A DNA stretch of 64,000 bases, from the NCBI GenBank assembly GCA_014058105.1, contig JACGCM010001927.1, positions 1,116,001-1,180,000 of the forward strand, given 5' to 3'. Shown here one piece after another: positions 1 through 11,759 of this stretch. The translations under genes and the position numbers were made by a program. Every line of letters begins with the position of its first letter. Positions within the stretch are counted from its first letter, which is position 1. Below the pieces are notes generated by a model, which was given only the letters and a program-made list of their open reading frames with translations, had not been told where the DNA came from and did not search any database. This DNA comes from Kingdonia uniflora. Its lineage: Eukaryota; Streptophyta; Magnoliopsida; Ranunculales; Circaeasteraceae.

Positions 1-134
1 AACCTTTTTCTGAATGGTGCTGCTCGAATTTGATATCATGTTCTCTTAAAATGATGGACCATTGCTGCACTCTTCATGGCAGAAAAAAACTTCTCGTAGT
101 GGGTAATTTATTATAACTTTGACGGAATGAGCTT
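1..134 (-). pseudogene. pol: RNase H part of pol, element A' (left piece)
   Basis: This is the end of the RNase H region of a minus-strand Tat-type Ty3/Gypsy element. It matches 58800-58935 of element B over its whole length: both contain cctttttctgaa, ccattgctgcactcttcatg and actttgac(g/t)gaatgagctt. The reading continues directly at 13036 once element 1 and one copy of its duplication are removed, so element 1 cut this gene in two. The rest of A' towards its 3' end lies outside the window. Confidence 0.8.
130..134. repeat. Target-site duplication of element 1 (left)
   Basis: The five bases agctt stand directly before the LTR start TGTAGTAG and recur directly after the 3' LTR at 13036-13040. 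This is the exact duplication expected from integration and fixes the element ends. Confidence 0.93.
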
Positions 135-867
135 TGTAGTAGCCTACTCGCAGCCTCCGACCCCACTCAGACACTCGAAGGCTACTTCGCAGCCTACCCA
201 AATATATCGAAGCCCATTCAATCCTCAAAACAAGCCTTCTAGAGATCCCCTGAAGACGAAGCTTCGACTCTGAATAAGCCTCGAGGATAGACTATACACA
301 TCGCTGCAGAAACCCTTCGACCATATCTGTACATGGTCGAAGTATGATGGGATAGGCAGCCAGCTCATCAGACAAGACGGTGCAGTGATTGGTTCTTGCA
401 ACTACAGTGACAAGCTCAACCACTGCCATAGTACCAACGTACAGAGACATCTCCAGCAGCTGTTACAGTGATAGTACAAACATGTCCGGTGCCCATACCC
501 CCGCCGGGATATCCAGACAATACCCTTATAATCTGACCTAACCTTGGTGACTCAGCCCATCCTATGTTCTATAAATAGGAGAGATGGGGATCCAAGGAAG
601 GGTTAGAAAAATCCTCCCCAACCCCTTTGCAGTTTACCTTCGACCACCCTATAAAACCCAGTACTCGAACCTTCGATTACTCATCAGTAATAAAAACATA
701 CTTAAAAATCATCATCAGAGGTCGTAAAGCGTCACATTCGGGCCTCTACGCAAGTATTTTTATATAGATTGTCAGTTCTTTAGATTATTTACTTGCATTC
801 CTTTTATTGAAGATCAACCTCGTGTTGTAAGAGCCAACTTCCCCTCCAAAGAAGTTATGCACCTACA
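135..867 (+). repeat. 5' LTR of element 1
   Basis: This runs from TGTAGTAGCC to ACCTACA and pairs with 12303-13035. A TATA box lies at 570-577. The end is followed after two bases by the primer-binding site. Confidence 0.93.
570..577 (+). promoter_or_regulatory. TATA box of element 1 LTR promoter
   Basis: TATAAATA within tctataaataggag, about 300 bases before the LTR end, is the expected core promoter for the genomic RNA. The 3' LTR has tattaata at this position, so that copy of the box is damaged. Confidence 0.7.
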
Positions 868-869
868 AT

Positions 870-887
870 TGGCGCCGTTTGTGCTTC
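870..887 (+). other. tRNA primer-binding site of element 1
   Basis: TGGCGCCGTTTGTGCT begins two bases after the LTR. TGGCGCCGT is the usual start of primer-binding sites in Tat and Athila elements, complementary to the 3' end of a tRNA. I did not assign the tRNA species. Confidence 0.8.
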
Positions 888-1005
888 CCACCCTGCCAAA
901 CTCCTTTCCTTTTTCCCTCCCTTTGTTTTCAAATTCCACAGATTCTCCTTAATAATACCCACCTTCCTCTCCAGTTCAATCTATGCCGGTATCTCCATCG
1001 ATGGA

Positions 1006-2186
1006 GTGGCCACCCAAATAGCCTTACTATCTCAACAAGTCTCTCAAGCTGAGGAGCGCCACCATGCACAACATAACCAAGAGCGTGAAAACCACTGTCT
1101 CGAGCTGGAAACTGAACGAAACCGCCGTCTGAACGATGAGAACAGACAGAACCGGGCAATCGATGAATTATGCAATACAGTTCAAGAACTACAGAGACTA
1201 CAGCCTCTAAAACTTGTTCGCCCATCCCAAGCACCAGATCTGTCGCGCATGTCTGCCCGCGCCCGTCTGGGACCCTTACCCACTCATAAAGCAGCCTAGG
1301 GCCGTATTTCAAGTCAATGGTGCTCCCTATACTATTCCTCCTACCGGCTCCATCCATCTCGGCATTCACCCCACAGAAAATTCATCTGACTCAACCCTCC
1401 AATCCTCTAGACACCCCATACGCCGCCCTGCTCGAGAACGTCTCGGGGAGCGCAGCGGTGAACACATTCTGCCCGCTCAAATTCATCATCCTCGAAACCC
1501 GCGATCCCCCCCCCCATCCTGTCTATGCTGCGCAGCAGGACTTCGACCTCAAGGTACAACCTGCCATTCAGGGCTGTGCGATCCCGAAACCCAACTCTTG
1601 GAATTGACTAAATAACCCTATTTGCCCTAAACTTCTTGCTATCGAGATACCCCCTAATTTCCGTGCCCTCAAACTCATCAAATACCGCAATACAGACCCC
1701 CAATCACACATTCTCAAATTCTAAAATGTTTTGAGCCTTTATTCAACGGCTGACTACTTGTTATGCCACCTTTTTCCTACCAGCCTTACTAATAACCCCC
1801 TTCAATGGTATTACGACCTCCCAAATGGCACGACACGAAGTTTCGAGCAACTATCACAGCTTTTCCTTGCCCAGTTTGCTTTCAATAAGGACATAGAAGT
1901 CAGAGTTGATGCCCTATTCAATTTCAGAAAATCCAGCAACGAGACACTCGAAACCTTTACCAAAAGGTTCCTCGATGAATCACAGAAAATTGAGAACCTT
2001 GACTGCGGGAATGCTGTACTCGAATACTTGAATGCCCTACTTGACCACAGTCGAGTAAAAGAGAACCAAGTTTTCTACAAACCTCAAATAATCGAAGAGA
2101 TGTTCTCAAAGGTCAACGGGTATATTGACCTCGAGCGCCTCTGCGAGTCACAACATCAACAACAGCCATTCCATAAACAAACGTAA
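1006..2186 (+). pseudogene. gag: gag of element 1, broken
   Basis: Gag forms the virus-like particle. The first part (1006-1299) reads as a charged coiled coil containing ELETERNRRLNDENRQN, typical of Tat gag N-termini. The second part (1731-2186) is a Retrotrans_gag capsid domain: LQWYYDLPNG, then SFEQLSQLFLAQF, then a segment ending in YIDLERL. The two parts lie in different frames (1 and 3), so at least one frameshift separates them. The sequence in between (1300-1730) reads as low-complexity proline-rich coding in other frames. The true start codon is unclear; ATGs at 983 and 1000 run into stops. I see no CCHC zinc knuckle. Confidence 0.82.
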
Positions 2187-2334
2187 GCGCGTCGAAGAAT
2201 GTTGTAAACTCACCTATCCGGAGAAACTTTCCACCCTCCTGGCAGAATCAAGCCCTCATCCTCGACTCGAAGGCATTTCCTTCATCAACTGTGATACATC
2301 TCACGTCCGTTTTCCCCATTCCGATCTACTAGTT

Positions 2335-5300
2335 ATTATGATTAAGATCTAAAACCTTGTTCTCCACACAATGCCCATAGACACAGGGAGCGTAGCTGAT
2401 ATCCTTTTTCTCCCAACTGTCAAAACCATGAAGAAAACTGACCTCATAACCCCTGCCAACATTGAGTTAAAAGACTTCAATGGGGCCACATAAGTCGTTG
2501 TTGGTCGAATCGGCTTACCAGTCACCACAGGCCCTTTTACCCTTCAAACCAGCTTTCTTGCTATCGGCAAGAAATCAAAATACCTCGGTATCCTCGGGCG
2601 TGAATGGCTTCACGCCATACGTACTATACCATCGACCTACCACCAGACCCTTCGTTTTACCACTCTCGAAGGTACTTGGAACTTGAAAGGCTCCCAACAC
2701 CTCGCCCGTTCATGCGAGCACCCGGAGATCGATCAGAACCAGAAACTCGTAAGTCACCCATAGCAATCATTATCTCTTTCCATCCCCACACCTTCGATAG
2801 ATGCTACTTCACCCATCAAACCAACTATATATATTGAACTCGATGGTCCTGGTCGAGGTACATTCATCAGAACTTTTCTCGATGAGGCAGAACGCCTCGA
2901 GCTCACAGATTTCCTTTGAGCAAACAAAGATGTCTTTTCGTGGACATTCTAGGAGATGTCTGGTGTCGACCCCAACTTGGCGTGCCATTGCCTCGACCTC
3001 ATTCCCTATTCTTCAGCAGTCAAACAAAAGAAACGTAATCTGGCTACACGACTTCGAGAAGCATTGAACCTTGAAGTAGACAAGCTCATAGCCGCAAGTT
3101 TTATCGAAGAAGTGAAGTACGCCGACTGGATATCAAACATTGCGGCAGTTCCCATGAAGAACAGCAAGATCAGAATCTACGTCGACTTCACAGATCTCTG
3201 CAAGCACACACTGAAGGACAGCTTCCCCCTCCCGATCATTTCAGTACTCCTCGATGCAATTGCCGGACATGAGCGCCTATCAATGATGGACGCGGCTTCG
3301 AGTTACAATCAGGTGCCCCTCCTCCCTGAAGATCAACTTAAAACTTCCTTTATTACTGAACAAGGCCTTTATTATTTCAACATTATGCCCTTCGGCCTTA
3401 AAAATGCGGGAGCCACTTACCAACTCCTTGTCACAACCATGTTTAAACCCTTGCTTGGCAAGTCAGTCGAAGTCTACATCGACGACATGCTATGCAAAAG
3501 CCTTCAAAAATAGACCCACATACAAGACCTAGCTGAAGTCTTTTCGATACTTCGCAAGTATAACATGAAATTTAACCTCGACAAATGCCAATTTGGCATT
3601 TTGTCTGGAAAATTTTTGGGCCACCTTATCAGTAAACGAGGTATCGATATTGATCCCACCCATATTCGAGCCCTCATCGATATGCCTTCGCCCCGAACCA
3701 AAAAAGATGTCCAGAAAGTGGCTGGTAAGATAGCAGCCCTTTACCATTTTATTTTCAAGTCCTCAGATAGATGTGCTTGGCTCTTTTCTCTCTTGCGCGA
3801 CCTAGGCGTCCACAAAGAGAAAACGAAAAACAACCCCGAAATCGACTGGACACCCGAGAATGAACATGCCTTCCTTGAACTTAAAACTTATCTTGGCCGA
3901 CCACCCATTTTTAGCACCCCTATCGAAGGCAAAGCACTATCTTTATACCTCGCTGTTACAGGCACTTCTATCAGTTTAGTACTTATCCTACTCGATTCTA
4001 ACATTGAAAAACCTGTATATTTCATCAGCAAAACCCTCACACCTGTAGAAACCTGATATTCAAAGCTTGAGCGTTTACTCCTCACCCTTGTCTATTCAGC
4101 CCATAAAATCAAGCCATAATTCTAAGCCCACCCCATCCGTACTATAACAAGTTACCGCCTTCAAGAAGTACTCAGTAACAAAGAGAAGTCCAGAAGATTA
4201 CAACAGTAGTTTGTGTACCTTGGGGAACATGATATTATATTCGAGAAGCAAATATCCCATAAAGGCCAAGCAGTAGCAGACTTCCCGGTCGAAGATATCG
4301 ATTGGAATAAACATGAATATGACTTAACAGAAGACCAACCCGAACCAGCAGACCCCTGGGATTCTAACACTAGCTGACACTTATTCACAGATGGATCTGC
4401 TGGACCTAATGACTTTGGAATCGATATTGTCTTGGTCACACCCACGAATGATCGAATAGAGAAAGATGTCAAACTTACTTTTGAATATTCCAATAACGAA
4501 GCAGAGTATGAAGCTTTGATCCACGGCCTCGACCTCGCCCTTGACCTCGGCATTCCCAAACCTGTTGTCTTCACAGATTCCCAACTTGTTTAGAGACATT
4601 ATACAGAAAAAAATCAAGCCAATGGTTTCATGGCTGACTATGCTCTTCTCGTTAGACAGCGCATGGACCATTTTCCCGAAAAGTCTACTATCACTCATTA
4701 CCCTCGAGGAGAAAACCAACATGCAGATGCCCTCACCAATATTACAGCCATGCTTGGACAGTCAGAATCCTGAACCCTTCATATCAAAGTACTCGAACGC
4801 CCAAGTATCGACCAGATGGAAGTCAATGCCATCAATACTGGGGGCGAGAGTCTCGATCTAGATCACTGGAGAACACCATTCCTCCATTACCTCAACAATG
4901 CTGCCCTCCTAAAGGATCCCAAAGCCAGAAGATCATCATTAGAAACTTGCCGCAGATACACTATCCACAAAAATGAATTACATCGCAAATCCTCAAATGG
5001 CGTCCTCCTTTGATGCATATCCCAAGCCAAAGCCTCTTTAATCTTAACCGAACTTCATGAAGGAACCTGCGGCGCTCATACTGCTGGTCGTTCTATGGCC
5101 CTTCGAGCCGTCCCTCAAGGATTATTTTAGTCGAATATGAATAGACAAGTCGAAGAATATGCCAAACACTGTGATAAATGCCAACGTCACGTTCATGACA
5201 TTAATTTCCCTTCACGAGACCTCCATTTTAGTCAAGTCTCCTGGCCATTCAAAAGATGGGCCATCGATCTAATCGGCTCCTTCCCTAAAGCCTCAAGTAG

Positions 5301-6144
5301 TAGAGAAAATGTCCTTGTTGCAACAGATTATTTTACTAAATGGGTCGAAGATGTACCTTTGTGTTGAACCAGAGAAGAAGAAGTTATTAAATTTATAAGG
5401 GAAAACATTATCACACGCTTCGGCTGCCCCCATATGATTCGATACGATAATGGTCCCCAGTTCATCGGAAGCAAAGTCTAAAACTTTTTCAAAAAACACA
5501 ACATCATCCTCTCACCCTCAATACCCTACTATCCCTAAGGCAACGGTCAAGTTGAAGCAATCAACAAAACTATCGTCGACGGTCTCAAAAAAAGAGTTGA
5601 CGTAAAGAAAGGCATATGGGCTCAAGAGTTATAACATATCCTCTGGGCCTATCGAACAGCACCAAGAAAATCTACAGGCTCCACCCCTTTCCTCCTAGCA
5701 TATGGTACCGAAGCTGTGCTCCCTACTCAATTTGAAGTACCTACACGAGACCCTAATCTTCCTGACGAAGACAATGAGTTTGAACTCGCATGTAACATGT
5801 TATGGATCAGCGAAACCAGAAACTGAGTCATCGCCAACCTTGAACGCTACCACGCATCACTTCAGAAATCCTATAACAAGAGAGTTTGACAACGAAGTTT
5901 CAGCACCGGTGATCTAGTACTTCGACGTGTCAACCAATCCTTAAAACCTCAAAATGCTGGAAAGCTAGCCGAATCTTGGGAAGGACCTTATGTTGTGTAT
6001 GATAAAACTGATAAGGGTTCCTACAATCTGATGATAGAAGATGAAGAGCCTTTACCAAACCTGTGGAACACAATATAGCTGGACTCTTATAACAGGTCAC
6101 GACCTTTACATTGTACAACTGATGTAAGACAGAATTATCAATAA
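2335..6144 (+). pseudogene. pol: pol of element 1: protease, RT, RNase H, aRNH, integrase
   Basis: One reading frame (frame 1) runs from about 2335 to a TAA at 6142-6144 without frameshift but with about twenty stops. The protease has the active-site motif IDTGS at about 2374 and YLGILGREWLH at about 2580. RT spans about 2940-3560 and has DFTDL, FPLP, MPFGLKNAGATYQ and the catalytic YIDDM. RNase H follows (about 3750-4300). Then comes the archaeal-type RNase H with all four acidic sites visible: FTDGSAGP, AEYEAL, FTDSQ and HADAL (4387-4730). Integrase has the H-H-C-C finger (ELHEGTCGAH to CDKCQ) and the D, D, E residues in IDLIG, YDNGPQF and GNGQVEAINKT. The catalytic residues are intact, so the damage is mainly stops. 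Confidence 0.93.
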
Positions 6145-6189
6145 ACAACTTTTCAACCCATACTTCATCTCCTCTTTTCAGTGAATTTC

Positions 6190-6745
6190 TTGGTTTAACT
6201 TAGGTACCATGTCAACCCTTTGACCTGACTGATACTTAGGAGTGACCTTGAGGTTTTTCAAGCTCCCAATTTTGAGCAAACTCGAGGGGCAAGGATGGTC
6301 GAAAGACCGGACCCTCGAGAATGCATTGGAGGCGAACAGTTATGCATCGATCAGGCTCCAAAACCGTCAAAGTCCAGTCGATTCCGTGGTTTACCCTGAG
6401 TATAATGTCCACCCTCGCCCCGACTTATACTTGGGGGCGACCTTGGAATTTTCAAGCTCCCAATTTTGAGCAAACTCGAGGTGCAAGGATGGTCGAAAGA
6501 CCGGACCCTCGAGAATGCATTGGGGGCGAACAGTTATGATTCGATTAGGCTCTGAAGCTATCGTAGTCCAGTCGATTCCATGGTTTACCCTGGGTATCAT
6601 GTCCACCCTCGCCCCGACTGATACTTGGGGGCGACCTTGGAATTTCAAGTTTTCAGCATTCAAGCAAACTCGAGTGGAGCGAATGGTTGAAAGGCCAGAC
6701 CCTTGGGAATGTGTTGGGGGCGAGCACATTTTACATCGCTGTGGC
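6190..6745 (+). repeat. 194-base tandem repeat array of element 1
   Basis: Nearly three copies of a 194-base unit. The landmark gagcaaactcgag recurs at 6274, 6468 and, as aagcaaactcgag, at 6662. Each unit also contains ggtcgaaagaccggaccctcgag and a phrase like gtccagtcgattcc(g/a)tggtttaccctg. The array begins just after the pol stop and ends before the antisense gene, so it lies between converging genes. The small ORFs seen in it on either strand are by-products of the repetition. Confidence 0.9.
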
Positions 6746-7640
6746 TTCAGCCTTCGATGTTCAGCAGATCCTTCAATTTCATAAAAAAAGATATCACAAC
6801 ATCCTCGAAACTCTTCGGGGTCCGATCACTCTACAGACATTCGTCATAAGCAGTACATACAGATGCCATTGTACAAGTATATCTATAATACTACTAAGTG
6901 CCCAGAAGATTCAAAGTATCATACATCAGAGAGACAGTTGCATTACAACTCAAGTTTAGTAATCAAAAGTTCAAACACAAACCAAGACAATAGAATACGC
7001 ATCGATATTTCAATAATCCAGAATAAAGCAAGACTAGAACAAAACAACAAAGTCAGTCAAAAAATCAGGGATCAATTCAAAAGTTGGTCAGAATTAACTT
7101 CAGAAGTTCCACAAATAACCACCATCAGTACAGTACAACAGCTAAAAGACATACAAAGTTCAAAGACCAACGTAAAAAAAATAAACATGGTTCAAAAATA
7201 TTACAATTCAACAACAAATCAGAAGATGGAAGCATGGAACCCCAATACCAAATACCTCATATCGGCGCGGTTACACCTTCTTCCTCCACAAATCCCCCAG
7301 CGCCAACACCCTCAGCACCTTCAGTCGAAGGCCTCAACATCGCACCATCGACAGCCACATCGTCCACAGTTCCAACATCGATTGCTTCAATTACAGGAGC
7401 CTCCACACCACCCCCAGTACCTCCATCTGCTCCGTCAACAGCATCTGCCTCTCCTTCCTTCATCTACAAATCATCTACATCAAGAAGTTCGGGGGAAACA
7501 GGGAAAGGTTGCAGAGTATCAGGTTTATAACCCTTATCTTTTATAAACATTTTCAACCTGACAGTCACCTTACATTTATTATCAAACTACCGCCGGTAAG
7601 TCACCTTCTATTCTACCTTCTCCCTCTCTTTTGCCGTAAG
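6746..7640. other. Low-complexity 3' region of element 1
   Basis: No protein family is recognisable. On the plus strand it reads as Gln-rich, then Pro/Ser/Thr-rich (7250-7480). On the minus strand the same bases give an acidic Gly/Val/Glu-rich frame (7463-7257). The minus reading could be the acidic tail of the antisense gene c upstream, because it lies in line with that gene. This is inference only. Confidence 0.35.
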
Positions 7641-9412
7641 CTTTGCGGACCACTCTCACTCCTGCCTTGACCACTGAAAATCGAGCCTCTCATCAAACAA
7701 GTCAGTAATCACTGCCAGATCTCGCTTCCACTTCTTGACTTCAGATAACAATGGCGCCTCAGTCCCCCGAGAAAGATCCAGACTCTCCATTGCTTGTCAC
7801 AACTTCCCTTTTACTGACTTCACTGCCTTGCTGCACGATTGCACCCAAGCATCTGTCTGCTAGAATATTCAAACAGTCAGTACCCCTTAAAACTTGAAGA
7901 ACCTGCAAGAAATCTCAAACCCTCACAGAAGAAATTCATAGATAGTTACCTGAAACATACTCCTCTTTATTTCTTTCGATGCCTCGTCAGGGTCATCCTC
8001 ACAGAGCTCAACCATCAAGGCGTGCTTGGCCACCGCTTGCTCATGTTATTTAGCCTCCGTCAACTCTTCATCCTTATCTGTTACATCATCTTCCCCCAGT
8101 GCCCTACGCCGTTTGCTCTAACTAACCTTCGATTGCTGCACCTTCGGAGCTTCGGGAACCACCCGACCCTTCCCCTTCTCAATCTGTGTTGGTACCTACC
8201 TTGACCTCAATCTTGAAATATCGCCAGCCACTTCGGGTGCTGGCACTGCTTGCTTCGACCCCCCCTGCATTTTTGAAAAATACTAAAATTTCTTCTGGAC
8301 CCTTCGAATTACCTTCGCCTTTCCTTTGGCGTAACGAGTACGCTTCGAAGTAGGAAATCCGCCATCATCCTTCTCTGCCTCTTGATACCAAGACTGTCAA
8401 AAACAGAATTGACCCAATCCTCACTAGCTTCGAGCAAAGTATCAATATAGTTCCTCGGATTGTTCCAGGACAGATTATTCAGACCTGCAGAAAAAACAAA
8501 AATATAATTAACACCTATTCAAGACTTACATCAGCAGCAACCCTTCGACATCAAGCTTACTCTGATTATATACCCTATAATGCAACTTATAAAGGTCCCC
8601 CCCCCCTCAACATTCTCGTAGTTTCCTTGTACTGTCAATAAATCTTTATTCCACCCTCGACCCGTCGAACATAGATCAAAGAACCAGGGCTTTTATGTTT
8701 AATATTGGATGTGGTAGGTACCTGGGTTATGGCTCGCCTTCTTCGAGTAGAAGGTAATAATATCAAACCACTTAATCAAACCCCTCCCCTTATTGTTCAA
8801 CTTTACAATCATCCCCTCTATAACCCTCATCATCTCATAAAAATATCCATTTATTTGCACCGGAGCAACCTCCCAAAAATTCAGAACTTCTTTCTCTAGT
8901 CTGCGAAGAGGAAGTTCTATTCCTAATCGAATCTAACCTCTATAAGCCATTATCCCTTCCCCAGGGTCCGATTTGAAAGTTAACCCTACTCCCGCCATAT
9001 TCAAGAATACCCCAACTTTTGACAGGTCCAGCTTGGCAGCAAAACGATCTAATTTAACTCTATCTCTAGCCGAAACGGTACCTTCAAACCTATCCAACTC
9101 AGTCGAATCCTCACTTTTACCACTCTATCCCCGTTCTTCCTTTCTACCACCAGAAGGCCCCACATTACCCTCGCCCCTCTCCCCCTACACTATCTCCTTC
9201 TCTTTACTATCCTCAGTCACTACCGTCCTACGACATCTCGTAATCGGCAGCTCACAAGCGGGAAATACCATAGACAAAGGGGCTTAAGTTATAACATCTA
9301 ACACCTCTAAGTCATTGCCCTCATCCATTGGGGCACGACCAGAAACACTAGCTTTGAATGCTTCGATCTCTTCGTCTATCATCCTATGTCTCGAAGCTTG
9401 ATGGGTATGCAT
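7640..9412 (-). pseudogene. Antisense gene c of element 1 (Transposase_28-like domain), broken
   Basis: Reading the minus strand from an ATG at 9412 gives one frame to about 8730 with only four stops. After an acidic linker comes a domain with MAGVGLTFKSDPGEG, then RLGIELPLRRLEKEVLNFW, then VAPVQINGYFYEMMRVIEG. This pattern resembles the plant Pfam family called putative gypsy type transposon (Transposase_28, PF04195). After a frameshift, FFDLCSTGRGWNKDLLTVQG follows. The same string of blocks occurs in element 2 at 29291-28557 (SFPLTNLAKGIINAIGACPV and FFDLNSAGRTWNDNIIWVKG). Splice-like borders are visible: GTAAGT at 8529 to TTTTTTCTGCAG at 8485, and CAG/GTAACT to TTGCAG near 7950-7900. After the first, a short exon contains SWNNPRNYIDTLLEASEDW. 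A basic run SKRRRA lies further down. The function is unknown. A DNA-binding or gag-like role is a guess. Confidence 0.65.
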
Positions 9413-9847
9413 CTTACCTTACATAAGAAGAGGCATGCAATTAGATCGATATATTCGATAATTACATGTCAATAACTCATAGCCCATCTACCCACTTTAA
9501 CAGATTTACACACATTCGACACCTCGATCCTAAACCCAACACCTCCTTCAAAACCCCCAAAATCCCAGAATGGGTTGAAACCTAGACAAATAAATTCTCT
9601 TATCCTCGAAGATAATCCCCAAACCCCAAACGCAGACATTTTACTTTCAGACACACAAAAAAGTTCATCAAAACTAAGATTGGCAGAGTTCAAGTCACAT
9701 ACCTGTGTTAGAACCACTATACTCAGAACAACAAGATCAATAAAATAACTTCAACAACTTCTCTCAAAACACCAATGGCGTACGTTCTCTTCTCCTCACT
9801 CTCTAATTTTTTTCTCAGTAAACAGTACAGTAATTGCTCCTTTCACA

Positions 9848-9856
9848 CTTATATAC
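9848..9856 (-). promoter_or_regulatory. TATA box for antisense gene c of element 1
   Basis: GTATATAAG on the minus strand lies about 440 bases before the presumed coding start. It is followed by a purine-rich leader and an intron-like donor (CACAG/GTATGTG) near 9700. A short non-coding first exon would fit. Inference from position and sequence only. Confidence 0.45.
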
Positions 9857-10785
9857 TTTCTCTAAAAACCAAAACCACATCGATTTTCTCACCATTATCA
9901 TTACCCCGGCCCCACTACCCCGGCTTTTCGGCTACAATGTGTTTTAACTGACTTACCCCTCATATCCTTCACATGCGAGCAACACACTCACTTCAACTTA
10001 CCTGCAAAAACTAAAGCTTCTCAAACCCTTTCACCCTCACTCGAAGCTACACAGTCAAATCCAAGCGGTCAAGTCATAACTTTTTCCGTAATACGGGAAA
10101 AAATCATGATTACCCTTACGGTACACTGCCCCAGGTGTATGTACCATTCTGGCAGACCAGCCGTCTAGGCTATCAGTACGACCAGTCAAATCAAATAAGA
10201 CCTTTGATACATCCCTCGAATTCGAAGACTCGTCAACAGATAGCCTCAAATTTGGGTCCCTAATATATTGGCATTCGACCTACAACACATTCGTCGATTC
10301 AAAACCTTATGCCTCTATTATCTCGGCAGATCACCCTTTTTTCCTTCGGCAGATTACATTCACCCTTTGACAGATTACAATCATACATTTTGACAGTTCA
10401 AACATTTATGCTTACAGACCTAACCTTTTGCACCAACAGATCAATCTTTTCAGCTTCAACAGATAATACTCCCACTTCGACAGACTACAACCTTTTACTT
10501 CGGAAATCCAAGATTTTTCTATGACAATCCAAGCACTTTACTTCGACAGTTATATTGTTAATTCGACAGCTCACGATACTAGTTCAAGAATTCAGATTAT
10601 ACTATTACTTTCAGTTCGACAATTCAAATTACTACCAATGAAGTGCAAGAATACTACTATAATAGTACTTCCAAACACCAATTTCATTTAGAAAGATAAA
10701 ACATATTACAAGCCTCGTCAAAAGAAAAAGATCGAGTAAGAATAACAGAAGAAAGCCAACCAAAGCAACCAATAGATAGAGAACC

Positions 10786-11094
10786 TTAATTATCAGCGGG
10801 TTGCTCCTTTTTGACTATGGGAACAACACTAGCATCCCCCTCATCTACCATGTCTTTCACGAAGTCCTCAAGAAGAGACAACCGATGGCCGGGTAATGGC
10901 CCCATCATCTGCAATATTCCCCACCAGTACGCGAAGGGCATGCCACGAATTGGTTCCCTGGGTTCTGCCTCAAAAAGATTCGACATCTCAACATCAATGT
11001 CCTCTTCAATACTGAACCTCTGTCGTAGCTCCACAGCCTTCTCCCTTATTTGCCTGACCCTCACCGCTGCCTGGTTCTCTTGAGCAGGTTTCAT
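10786..11094 (-). CDS. Small antisense ORF b of element 1, intact
   Basis: An uninterrupted 102-residue ORF on the strand opposite to gag-pol. It is charged. It begins MKPAQENQAAVRVRQIREKA, has an amphipathic stretch IREKAVELRQRFSIEE, and then a block PFAYWWGILQMMGPLPGHRL followed by an acidic helix. The middle block resembles PYAYLWNRLKYNFATAEKRY of the neighbouring ORF a, suggesting the two arose by duplication. By shape and position it corresponds to 30541-30248 in element 2 and 47876-48229 in B. A TATA box (11186-11179) lies about 85 bases upstream, with a pyrimidine-rich leader. It matches no family I know. It is open while pol has about twenty stops, which may be chance at this length. 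Confidence 0.6.
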   Translation of the reverse strand: MKPAQENQAAVRVRQIREKAVELRQRFSIEEDIDVEMSNLFEAEPREPIRGMPFAYWWGILQMMGPLPGHRLSLLEDFVKDMVDEGDASVVPIVKKEQPADN

Positions 11095-11178
11095 TTACAA
11101 ACATCCTGATCCGAGCAAATAAGAAGTAAGATGAAGAAAGAATACAGAATGGTGAGAAATCCTCTCTACAACAGTCCC

Positions 11179-11186
11179 TTTTTATA
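11179..11186 (-). promoter_or_regulatory. TATA box for antisense ORF b of element 1
   Basis: GGGTATAAAAAGGG reads on the minus strand. The box is about 85 bases before the ATG at 11094, a normal distance for a plant promoter with a short leader. A CpG-poor T/C-rich leader follows. Confidence 0.5.
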
Positions 11187-11759
11187 CCCAAAATCCAATT
11201 TCAACTTTCCCTCTTACCTAGCCGTATTAATTGTGATCTGCAATTCCCTACCTCGAAAACTCAACAACCCAACCACTTCAACTTCCCAGACGTAACAGTT
11301 TTCGCCGCATACGCATGAACACACCATTTACGAGGATTTTCATCAAGCCTTTTTCATTAAAACTTTTTCATCGAACCTTTTTCATCGATCCTTTTTCATT
11401 GAACCATCGACATTTTCAATGCCTACCAGTTAATTACATTCGACCAGATCATTATACTTTGAGAACACATTTCGCAGCATTAACTAGCATTACCCGTTAG
11501 CATTCAATGAGAGAAGTTTGGCTATCATGACTACGAGCCTATTCATTTCCAATGCCTAGCAGTTACAAAAACTCAAAATGTAGTAAAATATTATTTTCAT
11601 TCTGTTCTACCACATACAACAACAGAACGGTAAAATTTCAAACCTAAATCCATTGCTACAGCCAACCCAAACAAAAACCTCTATAATACAAAGATACAAA
11701 TCATCAACACCTCAAACAACAGCCCTACTTCCAGAAGGCCCAACTCCACTCACCGCGCT

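Noticed and set aside
929..1369. 146-codon ORF on the minus strand over element 1 gag
   Set aside because: It mirrors the coiled-coil gag frame on the other strand, has no recognisable motif, and lies in a region where the plus strand is clearly gag.
6391..6729. 112-codon ORF on the minus strand
   Set aside because: It runs through the 194-base tandem repeats, and its protein is itself repetitive for that reason.
10055..10249. 64-codon minus-strand ORF considered as a further antisense gene of element 1
   Set aside because: No counterpart in element 2 or B and no upstream promoter-like sequence. It probably lies in the spacer between genes b and c.
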